Shown here: positions 1-6,235 of the stretch, piece after piece | Numbering within the stretch: the first letter of the stretch is position 1 | Layout of the letters: each line of letters begins with the position of its first letter | Source of the DNA: Corynebacterium accolens | GTDB lineage: Bacteria; Actinomycetota; Actinomycetes; Mycobacteriales; Mycobacteriaceae | Assembly (NCBI RefSeq): GCF_030515985.1 | Contig: NZ_CP100376.1 | Span: 934,028-943,534 of the forward strand | Direction: 5' to 3' | DNA length: 9,507 nucleotides | Notes under the pieces: generated by a model | Database searches by the model: none | What the model was told of the DNA's origin: nothing | The model's input: the letters and a program-made list of their open reading frames with translations, nothing else | Position numbers and translations under genes: made by a program

Positions 1-8
1 ACCGCCAC

Positions 9-611
9 CTATTTTCCACCCTGCGAATTATCATCGCCGCCGCGGGGACCGAAGTCATCAGGGTCCAGGTTCTCGGACCAGTTGCGCAGCTCTTCCTCAT
101 CGATTACCTCGTGGGAATCGCTCTGACCCGAGGCCTGACCAAAGGATTGCCCCGAGGCCTGCCCAAAGGAACCAAAGTTGCCATAGCTATCGTGCTGTTG
201 CGCCATGGGCGATGCCTCGTAAATGCGCACACCCATCTTCTCCACTTTGCGGTAGATGGATACGGCCATAAACTTTCGAAACAGCGACCGCGTTGGGGCG
301 AAGATGAGCAGGAGCCCCAGAAAACTGGTCAAGAACCCGGGCAGGGACAGCAACATGCCACCGGCCAAGGTTAAGCCCACGTTGCCGGCGGTTTTACCTA
401 CGTTGTCATCGCGCACGTAGTAGGTCCCGTCACCGGCCTGCTCTACCTGTTTACCCATCAGCCGACGCACCTCAATGCCGGCGATGGACATGCCAAAGAA
501 CATCGTGATGAACAGGGCAATGAGCGCCCAAAAGACGCCAATCCACTCAGCGACGGCCCAAAACGCTAAGGTTTCCGCCAGCATATAGAGGACGAGATAT
601 AAAATCGGCAT
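9..611 (-). CDS. fxsA: FxsA family membrane protein
   Basis: This encodes a 200-residue inner-membrane protein of the FxsA family. The E. coli member is known for relieving phage T7 exclusion by F plasmid when overproduced; the normal cellular role is unclear. Two membrane segments lie at about residues 2-21 and 23-44, and a third at about 78-104 carries the family-type GGMLLSLPGF stretch (84-93) followed by APTR. From about residue 136 the protein becomes a hydrophilic Gln/Gly/Ser-rich and then acidic tail containing a tandem octapeptide (SFGQASGQ twice, 148-163). I chose the ATG at 611 because the frame upstream reaches only a TTG at 632 and a -10-like TAAACT lies 7 nt before this ATG. The gene diverges from the CobG-like gene. 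In mycobacteria fxsA lies near the polyprenol-phosphate mannose synthase gene, so that gene may follow to the left (inference). Family assignment is solid; function is not. Confidence 0.85.
   Translation of the reverse strand: MPILYLVLYMLAETLAFWAVAEWIGVFWALIALFITMFFGMSIAGIEVRRLMGKQVEQAGDGTYYVRDDNVGKTAGNVGLTLAGGMLLSLPGFLTSFLGLLLIFAPTRSLFRKFMAVSIYRKVEKMGVRIYEASPMAQQHDSYGNFGSFGQASGQSFGQASGQSDSHEVIDEEELRNWSENLDPDDFGPRGGDDNSQGGK
123..170 (-). repeat. 24-bp tandem repeat in the fxsA tail
   Basis: Two adjacent 24-bp units (123-146 and 147-170) match at 21 of 24 positions. Each encodes the octapeptide SFGQASGQ in frame, so a change in copy number would lengthen or shorten the tail without breaking the frame. 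The repeat sits in the low-complexity cytoplasmic or external tail, after the last membrane segment. Confidence 0.85.
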
Positions 612-618
612 AGCTTCC

Positions 619-624
619 AGTTTA
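619..624 (-). promoter_or_regulatory. Candidate -10 box of fxsA (leaderless)
   Basis: TAAACT on the minus strand ends 7 nt before the ATG at 611, which puts the expected transcription start at or next to the A of the ATG. No convincing Shine-Dalgarno precedes this ATG, which agrees with a leaderless mRNA, a form common in actinobacteria. No good -35 hexamer is visible at 16-18 bp. The assignment is inferred from sequence only. Confidence 0.45.
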
Positions 625-661
625 ACGAGCAATGCTGACGATGTGCTGGCAACACTCAGGC

Positions 662-667
662 TACACT
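662..667 (+). promoter_or_regulatory. Candidate -10 box of the CobG-like gene (leaderless)
   Basis: TACACT on the plus strand ends 8 nt before the ATG at 676. No Shine-Dalgarno is evident. The context (ACTGGCAAGCTATGC) closely mirrors the divergent fxsA start (ACTGGAAGCTATGC), so the two starts form an imperfect inverted repeat across the 64-bp gap. A -35 box is not clear. Confidence 0.4.
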
Positions 668-675
668 GGCAAGCT

Positions 676-1488
676 ATGCATTACCCCGAATTTTTCCAGC
701 ACCCCGAGTCCGGCACTTGCCTGCGCCTACACGTTGTAGGCGGGTTTACCAGCCCCAATGATTGGATCCATTTGGGTTATTGCGCGGCGCATTGGGCCGA
801 TGGCAGCGTTTATATTCGCCCCAATTCCGCCATCGAGTTGCGGGGAGTTACAGACAAGGCGCAGCTGGCGGCGGAGCTGGATGAATTGGAGCTGCAGAGC
901 TTCCACATTCCTATGCTGGCCTCTCCCCTTTCTGCCCCGACGAAGCAGGCCGCGCGCGAGCTGGCCACGCACCTGAATACCGAACAGCCCGGCTTGGAAT
1001 CGCTCGCAATTACCGCTACCGACGACGATCTCCCGGCTTCTGCCACGCAGGTCAACATGCGGCTGCTTGACGATGCCACCTTGAATATCACCCAGTCCCC
1101 CGCCGCCGACAGCCCTACCGCGGGTCTCTCGCTTGCCGATGCCGCAGCCCACCTCCAACGCCTCGGTGCACAAAACACCGAGACGAAGGGCGGTGTGACA
1201 AGTGACGCGGAGCTTAACGCAGAACCTGGGCCCATTGGCTGGTTGGACGAGCACCAGGCAGAAGGCGTGGTCGACCTTGGCGCGGGGGTCTACCAAGGCG
1301 CCATCCCGGCGCAGTTCGCGCAGCTTATCGGCCAGCTCGAGGTGAACATCACGGTCACCCCGTGGGGTGGCTTAGTCTTTCACGACATCGCGGAGGGCGA
1401 TGCCGAGGTCGTCCTCCGCGTGCTCGCCCCGCGCGGATTCATCTTCGACATCAACTCGCCCCTATTGCGGGAAGGCGAGGCCGACTAG
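676..1488 (+). CDS. CobG-like (nitrite/sulfite reductase ferredoxin-like) protein without Fe-S ligands
   Basis: A 270-residue protein resembling CobG, precorrin-3B synthase of aerobic cobalamin synthesis. The N-terminal part (about 10-60; GTCLRLHVVGGF, then SVYIRPNSAIELRGV) fits the ferredoxin-like half-domain of nitrite/sulfite reductases, where a line of the type 'LTxRxxIQLRG' is usual. The C-terminal part (about 185-270; TPWGGLVF, then LRVLAPRGFIFD) fits a second half-domain. The middle (about 90-184) is acidic, Ala-rich and unlike a siroheme-binding domain. There are only two cysteines (15 and 36), so the usual four ligands of the [4Fe-4S]-siroheme centre are absent and precorrin-3B synthase activity is doubtful. 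The frame is open upstream to a GTG at 643, but I prefer the ATG at 676 because homology-like sequence begins there and a -10-like box sits 8 nt before it. The stop overlaps the convergent SDR stop. It could be a degenerate CobG or a repurposed protein; I am fairly sure of the fold, less of the role. Confidence 0.6.
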   Translation: MHYPEFFQHPESGTCLRLHVVGGFTSPNDWIHLGYCAAHWADGSVYIRPNSAIELRGVTDKAQLAAELDELELQSFHIPMLASPLSAPTKQAARELATHLNTEQPGLESLAITATDDDLPASATQVNMRLLDDATLNITQSPAADSPTAGLSLADAAAHLQRLGAQNTETKGGVTSDAELNAEPGPIGWLDEHQAEGVVDLGAGVYQGAIPAQFAQLIGQLEVNITVTPWGGLVFHDIAEGDAEVVLRVLAPRGFIFDINSPLLREGEAD

Positions 1489-2231
1489 CGCGGCATGTGC
1501 CGCCAGATGGGTCGGGGCACCAACCGCATGACCCATGCCAAGGCTTGTAGCGCCCTTGGGATCCACAGGGTGTGGCTGCGCGCCTGACCGCGGCGGTCAT
1601 CGTTATCTATGCAGGCGACGACGGCATCGGCGACATCGCCTGGCCGCACCGATAGTGGGGCCGGTTTCATTCCTTGGGTCATGGACCCGATGACGAACCC
1701 TGGGCGCGCGGTAATCAGGCCAAGCCCGCTGCCGTGCAGCCTGTCCGCAAGGCCCTGGCAAAAGGCATCCAGCCCGGCTTTGGTGGAACCGTAGACATAA
1801 TTGGCGCGCCGCGCCCGCCACCCAGCGATGGAAGAAAAGGCCACGATGTGGCCGCGCGGCATCGACTGAGCCGCCACCGTGAGTACGGAGACCTGGGCGG
1901 TGTAGTCGATGGTGGCGATCTGTGCCGCGTGGGCAGGATCGGTGTCCGCCCTATCTTGATCCCCCAGAATGCCAAAGGCGACCACGGTAAGTTCAATCGC
2001 GCGGACGCGTTCCTTGGCCTCGGCAAAGATCTGGCGGTGCTGGGAAAAGTCCTCCGCGTCAAAGGAAAGCTGGTGGACGCTGCGCGCACCAGCGGCCTCT
2101 AACCGGGAGGTAATCTCCTCAAGCCCGTGGGTCCCGCGCGCGGCGAGGACGATGTCGTTGCCGCGGGCCACGCGCTGGGCGATTTCGCCGCCGATATCGC
2201 TGCGCCCGCCCAGGATCAGTACGCCAGCCAC
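1485..2231 (-). CDS. Short-chain dehydrogenase/reductase, DprE2-like
   Basis: A 248-residue NAD(P)-dependent oxidoreductase of the classical SDR fold. The cofactor-binding glycine motif is GGRSDIG (8-14), catalytic Ser is in FSSIAG (133/134) and the YxxxK pair is Y147/K151. The GGxSDIG form, the AFGILGDQ stretch (85-92) and a hydrophobic C-terminus (VMRLVPRPIW) resemble DprE2, which reduces decaprenylphosphoryl-2-keto-ribose during arabinan precursor synthesis. Mycobacteria carry a paralogue of this type (Rv2073c) beside cobalamin genes, so this is probably the paralogue rather than dprE2 itself; its substrate is unknown. The start is GTG, placed directly after the peptidase TAA, which points to translational coupling in one transcript with that gene. 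The downstream end shares CTAG with the convergent CobG-like gene, leaving no room for a separate terminator. Confidence 0.85.
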   Translation of the reverse strand: MAGVLILGGRSDIGGEIAQRVARGNDIVLAARGTHGLEEITSRLEAAGARSVHQLSFDAEDFSQHRQIFAEAKERVRAIELTVVAFGILGDQDRADTDPAHAAQIATIDYTAQVSVLTVAAQSMPRGHIVAFSSIAGWRARRANYVYGSTKAGLDAFCQGLADRLHGSGLGLITARPGFVIGSMTQGMKPAPLSVRPGDVADAVVACIDNDDRRGQARSHTLWIPRALQALAWVMRLVPRPIWRHMPR

Positions 2232-3353
2232 TTAGCGCACTTCGCGTTCGACGACGTTGAGGGACTCGTAGCCATCCTTGGTAAGTACCACGATATCCTC
2301 GAGGCGCATGCCCCACTTTCCCTCCAGGTAAATGCCCGGCTCGATGGAAAAGGCCATGCCCTCTTCCAGCGCTAGGTCATTGCCCTCCATGATAAAGGGC
2401 TCCTCGTGGGTCGAGAGACCAATACCGTGGCCGGTGCGGTGGACGAATTTATCGCCCCAACCGGCATCGGCAATGGCCTTCCTAGCAACCCCGTCGATTT
2501 CTTCGGCCGTGCTGCCGGGCTTGGCGGCGGCGCGGGCGGCCGCCTGGGCATCGTAAAGCACGGCATAGGCGTCCTGGAAGTCCTGCGGCGCCTGGCTGAG
2601 ATCGCCGCCTACGACGTAGGTGCGGGTGCAATCGGAGTGGTAGCCGGAGGGCAAGGTACCGCCGAGATCCACGACAACGGGCTCGCCCGCCGCCAGCTTC
2701 CGGTCAGAGAAGCTGTGGTGCGGATTGGCGCCATTCGGGCCGGAGCCCACGATGACGAAGTCAATGATGGAATGCTCTTCGAGAATGAGCTTTTCCAGTT
2801 CATGGGCCACCTCGGCCTCGGTGCGGCCGGGCTGCAGGAGCTCGGGGACCTTGGCGTGCACGGCGTCGATGGCCTGACCGGCTTTGCGCAGCTCCGCGAT
2901 TTCCGCCTCGTCCTTGCGGGTAAACAGCTCTGCCAGCGCGTAGGTGGCAAGGACGTAGTCCGCATCAGATACGAGCCCCTGGAACTGCAGGATATGATCC
3001 GCCGTTAGGGATTGGCCCAGCGCGACCTTCGTGATCGACGCAGCGCCCTTGAGAGCGAGCTCGTAGGGATTATCGCCGTCATTCCACCCGCGCAGCTCAA
3101 CGTCGAGCTTGCCGACGGGCGCCGATTTAATATCCGTGATATCCGTATTCGGCGAGACAATCCACGGCGTGCCGCTTTGGGGAACGGCCAGCACCGTCAG
3201 GCGCTCGTGGGACGATACCCACGAACCGGTCAGGTAGGCGAAATCGGGGCCGGTGCCAATCAGCAAAAGGTCAATGCCCTGCTGGGCGGCTGCTTCTTGC
3301 GCGGCCGCGAGCCGACGCGAATACACTTCGGGAGAAAAAGCCTGAGTAGTCAT
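2232..3353 (-). CDS. pepE: M24B Xaa-Pro dipeptidase/aminopeptidase
   Basis: A 373-residue cytoplasmic metallopeptidase of the pita-bread fold that releases residues ahead of proline in short peptides. The N-terminal creatinase-like domain spans about 10-140 and the M24 catalytic domain about 150-365. The five expected metal ligands are present: D229 (VVDLGG), D241 (HSDCTRTY), H309 (TGHGIG), E338 (SIEPGIY) and E352 (RLEDIV). Supporting histidines are H212/H213 (PHHSFSD) and H316 (THEEP). Length is normal for the family. The ATG at 3353 fits a -10-like TAGACT 7 nt upstream, so the gene may have its own leaderless promoter in the 35 bp after the helicase stop. The symbol follows the mycobacterial pepE, which has the same neighbourhood; it is not the unrelated E. 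coli PepE. PepQ or PepP naming would be equally reasonable on sequence alone. Confidence 0.92.
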   Translation of the reverse strand: MTTQAFSPEVYSRRLAAAQEAAAQQGIDLLLIGTGPDFAYLTGSWVSSHERLTVLAVPQSGTPWIVSPNTDITDIKSAPVGKLDVELRGWNDGDNPYELALKGAASITKVALGQSLTADHILQFQGLVSDADYVLATYALAELFTRKDEAEIAELRKAGQAIDAVHAKVPELLQPGRTEAEVAHELEKLILEEHSIIDFVIVGSGPNGANPHHSFSDRKLAAGEPVVVDLGGTLPSGYHSDCTRTYVVGGDLSQAPQDFQDAYAVLYDAQAAARAAAKPGSTAEEIDGVARKAIADAGWGDKFVHRTGHGIGLSTHEEPFIMEGNDLALEEGMAFSIEPGIYLEGKWGMRLEDIVVLTKDGYESLNVVEREVR

Positions 3354-3360
3354 GCCCCAC

Positions 3361-3366
3361 AGTCTA
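3361..3366 (-). promoter_or_regulatory. Candidate -10 box of the dipeptidase gene
   Basis: TAGACT ends 7 nt before the ATG at 3353, inside the 35-bp gap after the helicase stop. A G-run (GTGGGGC) touches the ATG but is too close to act as a normal Shine-Dalgarno. The arrangement matches the fxsA start and suggests a leaderless transcript. No -35 consensus is visible. Confidence 0.45.
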
Positions 3367-3388
3367 CTAGCCAGCGGCCTGGGCTAGC

Positions 3389-6205
3389 TTAGGCCCCGAT
3401 CGTGACGACCCCGCGCTGGATGGCATCGATCGCGCGGCGCGCGTTGCGCTGGATCTGGCCATCGTAGCCAGTCTTGGCGATTTGCTGCAGTAGGTCCACG
3501 ACCTGGCGGCACCACCGCACGAAGTCACCGGGGGTAAGCTCCGCGCCCGCCTCATTGGCCGCCGCCATGCAATAGCCCAAGGGCGCACCCGCCGCCCACT
3601 GGTGAATGGCTAGTGCAAAGCCGGCTTCGGGTTCGCGCGTTGGCGACAGCCGGTGGCGGCGTTCATCTGCGCTGAGCTCGGTATAGATGCGCCAGGTCGC
3701 ATTCATGGCATCGGCCATGCGGTCCGTTGCCGCCTCCGGCTGGCCCCCAGTGGCCTTCCTATTTTCAAAGCAGCACAGGGAAGCAACGCCGGCCAATTCC
3801 GCTGGATCCAGCTCATCCCAAATGCCGCGCTTCAGGCATTGGGCAACAAGCAGATCGGATTCGCTATGAATCTTGGCCAGGCGCTCACCTTCCTCAGTGA
3901 TGACCGGCGTGCGATCGCTGCCCGCACCAGAGAACTCGACATAGTCCATCTCCGCGAGCAGATCCACGATGCGTTCAAAGGTGCGGCCCAGCGTATCGGT
4001 CGCCTTATTCACCTTGGCCTGCAGCTTTTCGAGGTCGCGCTCGCGCCGCGCCAACTTCTGCGCCACGCCGGCTAGCTGCTCCCTATCGGTGGCGGGCCAC
4101 TCGTGCGCAGGGTGCTCGCGAATGGCATCGCGCAACTCGCCCACCCGCTTATTTGGTCGCAGGCGTGGTTTCGACTTCATCCGTTTCGGGCGGTCAAACT
4201 TCTCGCGGCGGAAGACATCCTGGATGTACTTGGTATTGCGCCGCGGGTTTTTGCGCACCGGCTTCGGGATCTTAATGCGGCCCAGCTGAATCGGTGGATT
4301 ATTAATCCCAGTGGCATCGATGCGGCCTGACCAGCCGGATTCCGTGGTGACCCACGGGCGTGGATCCTCAGTCTGGTTGGCCGGGGTGACCACCGCTGCA
4401 AGGGTGGGCCTTTTCTTTCCGGCAAGCGCGATGACATCGCCCAATTGCAGGCGGGCTAGCACCGCGACTACTTCCTGGGTGCGTTGGTGTTCCTTATTAA
4501 CCTTGGATTGTTTTTCTTCCGCCGTCAGTTCGCGGCGCAACCGGATATAATCCATGAGCACCTCGGCGGGATCCTCGCCGTCCTTGGCTGGTGGTGCGAG
4601 GGCATCGACGGCATCGTCAAGCTGCTCCCGCAATTCGCGCACCCGATGCTCCGCTCGTTCAAGTTCTCGGGTTTCTTCCACCACGGAGCCATCGGCTTGA
4701 AACTGTGCAAAGGACTTTTCCAGCAGCCGCAGCGAGTCCTCAAAACCAAGCATACCCAGCAGGTTAATGGCCATGTTATAGCCTGGCGCAAACGTGGAAA
4801 TAAGCGGATACGTCCGGGTCGATGCCAAACCGGCGACAAAACGCGGATCCATGGCAGGTGCCCACTGCACGACCGCGTTGCCCAGGGTATCGATTCCACG
4901 CCGGCCAGCGCGCCCAGTCAGCTGCGTGTATTGGCCTGGCGTGAGGTCCACGTGCGCTTCACCATTGAACTTAATGAGCTTTTCGAGCACCACCGTGCGG
5001 GCGGGCATATTAATGCCCAAGGCAAGGGTCTCTGTTGCGAATACGGCGCGCACCAAGCCGCGGACAAAGAGATCTTCTACGATGTGGCGAAATGCCGGCA
5101 GCATCCCGGCATGGTGGGCGGCAAAGCCGCGGGAGAGCGCTTCGCGCCACCGCCGGAAATCTAGGACCTGGAGGTCTTCTTCGGGGATGCCCTCAACGCC
5201 GGCATCGACAATGGCCTTGATCTCTTCTGCTTCTTCTTGCGTCGTCAGCACCATCCTGCTGCGCAGGCACTGATAGAGCGCTCCATCGCAACCGGCGCGG
5301 GAAAAGATAAAGGTAATCGCGGGCAGCATATCTTGCGATTGCAGCACCTTGAGCACCTCCGGGCGCCCTAAGGGACGGTAGCGATCCTGCGGCCGGGAGG
5401 AACCGGAACGCCCACCTGCCTTCCCGTGGAATTCGCTGCGCCCGCCGCCCTTGTGGCGCGCCCTCGCGCGAAAACCCTTGCCGGATTTATAGTCCGCGCG
5501 CCCATCATCGCTATCGCCTGCCTCAAGGCGCTGAATACGGCGTTCTAGCTCGGAATTGACCTGGCCGCCGGACTCCGGCTCAAAGAGTGGATAAATCTTG
5601 CGGCCCAACATCATCCATTGATCGAGCGGGACGGGACGGTGTTCGGTCACGATGACCGAGGTATCGCCGCGGACGGTAGCGAGCCATTCACCGAATTCCT
5701 CGGAATTGGACACGGTGGCAGATAACCCAATGATGGAAACGTGATCCGCCAAGTTCAGAATGACTTCTTCCCAGACCGCGCCGCGGGAGGCATCTGCAAG
5801 GAAGTGGATTTCATCCATGACCACATGGGTAAGCCGATCCAGCGCGGGCGAATCCGCGTAGATCATATTCCGCAGCACCTCAGTGGTCATCACCACGATT
5901 TCTGCATCGGCGTTAATGGAGACATCGCCAGTCAGCAGACCAACGGCATCCTCGCCGTGCTCAGCGACGAGGTCGTGGTATTTCTGGTTGCTCAGCGCCT
6001 TAATCGGGGTGGTATAAAAGCACTTCGTGCCGCGGCTTAGGGCCAAAGAAACGGCGAACTCGCCAACGACGGTTTTACCTGCACCGGTAGGGGCGCAAAC
6101 GAGGACACCTTGGCCATTTTCTACCGCCTCACACCCCTGCACCTGGAACTCATCCAAGGGGTATGGGAGGCCGGCGGCAAAGGTATCCAGGTGAGTTTCA
6201 GTCAT
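3389..6205 (-). CDS. helY: Ski2-like DEAD/DEAH-box helicase (HelY type)
   Basis: A 938-residue ATP-dependent superfamily 2 helicase related to Ski2/Mtr4 and mycobacterial HelY, expected to unwind RNA or nucleic-acid duplexes in the cytoplasm. Motifs in order: Walker A APTGAGKT (38-45), motif Ia TTPIKALSNQK (65-75), DEIH box (131-134), SAT (162-164), motif V ATETLALGINMPA (390-402) and motif VI QLTGRAGRRG (428-437). Between the two RecA-like domains lies a basic Gly/Arg-rich linker (about 236-281). After the core come a helical segment (495-535), a stretch with a basic cluster at about 643-687 (an arch-like insert is possible), a second charged helical segment (705-738) and a C-terminal DSHCT-like helical domain (about 770-935). 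Every catalytic motif is intact. The ATG at 6205 lies 21 bp after the tatC stop. Bacterial substrates of this family are poorly known, so RNA turnover is inferred from the eukaryotic relatives. Confidence 0.93.
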   Translation of the reverse strand: MTETHLDTFAAGLPYPLDEFQVQGCEAVENGQGVLVCAPTGAGKTVVGEFAVSLALSRGTKCFYTTPIKALSNQKYHDLVAEHGEDAVGLLTGDVSINADAEIVVMTTEVLRNMIYADSPALDRLTHVVMDEIHFLADASRGAVWEEVILNLADHVSIIGLSATVSNSEEFGEWLATVRGDTSVIVTEHRPVPLDQWMMLGRKIYPLFEPESGGQVNSELERRIQRLEAGDSDDGRADYKSGKGFRARARHKGGGRSEFHGKAGGRSGSSRPQDRYRPLGRPEVLKVLQSQDMLPAITFIFSRAGCDGALYQCLRSRMVLTTQEEAEEIKAIVDAGVEGIPEEDLQVLDFRRWREALSRGFAAHHAGMLPAFRHIVEDLFVRGLVRAVFATETLALGINMPARTVVLEKLIKFNGEAHVDLTPGQYTQLTGRAGRRGIDTLGNAVVQWAPAMDPRFVAGLASTRTYPLISTFAPGYNMAINLLGMLGFEDSLRLLEKSFAQFQADGSVVEETRELERAEHRVRELREQLDDAVDALAPPAKDGEDPAEVLMDYIRLRRELTAEEKQSKVNKEHQRTQEVVAVLARLQLGDVIALAGKKRPTLAAVVTPANQTEDPRPWVTTESGWSGRIDATGINNPPIQLGRIKIPKPVRKNPRRNTKYIQDVFRREKFDRPKRMKSKPRLRPNKRVGELRDAIREHPAHEWPATDREQLAGVAQKLARRERDLEKLQAKVNKATDTLGRTFERIVDLLAEMDYVEFSGAGSDRTPVITEEGERLAKIHSESDLLVAQCLKRGIWDELDPAELAGVASLCCFENRKATGGQPEAATDRMADAMNATWRIYTELSADERRHRLSPTREPEAGFALAIHQWAAGAPLGYCMAAANEAGAELTPGDFVRWCRQVVDLLQQIAKTGYDGQIQRNARRAIDAIQRGVVTIGA

Positions 6206-6213
6206 ATCTCACA

Positions 6214-6219
6214 AGGCTA
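6214..6219 (-). promoter_or_regulatory. Weak candidate -10 box of the helicase gene
   Basis: TAGCCT ends 8 nt before the helicase ATG at 6205, the same placement as the other candidate leaderless starts in the window. It matches the TAnnnT core but is GC-rich. Read-through from tatC is an equally good explanation for expression. Confidence 0.25.
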
Positions 6220-6222
6220 CCC

Positions 6223-6235
6223 GTGCTTAAAGCAC
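6223..6235 (-). repeat. 13-bp palindrome over the tatC stop codon
   Basis: Six-base arms GTGCTT and AAGCAC flank a single base and contain the tatC TAA. In RNA this would be a 5-bp stem with a 3-nt loop. There is no following U-run, so it is not a convincing intrinsic terminator. It could be an operator half or chance. Confidence 0.4.

Noticed and set aside
612..632. TTG start for FxsA
   Set aside because: It adds seven residues before a typical hydrophobic FxsA start, and the candidate -10 box lies inside the extension.
727..1296. A 189-codon open frame antisense to the CobG-like gene
   Set aside because: It lies wholly opposite a better gene, has low-complexity Arg/Gly-rich content, and shows no ribosome site or recognisable domain.
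1480..1500. Bidirectional terminator between the convergent genes
   Set aside because: The stops overlap and no hairpin with a T-run is visible on either strand nearby.
2406..3008. A 200-codon plus-strand open frame opposite the dipeptidase gene
   Set aside because: It is antisense to the catalytic core with all five metal ligands; the Gly/Ala-rich translation has no recognisable motif.
4484..5164. A 226-codon plus-strand open frame inside the helicase gene
   Set aside because: The opposite strand encodes intact helicase motifs; this frame is a GC-driven shadow with no domain.
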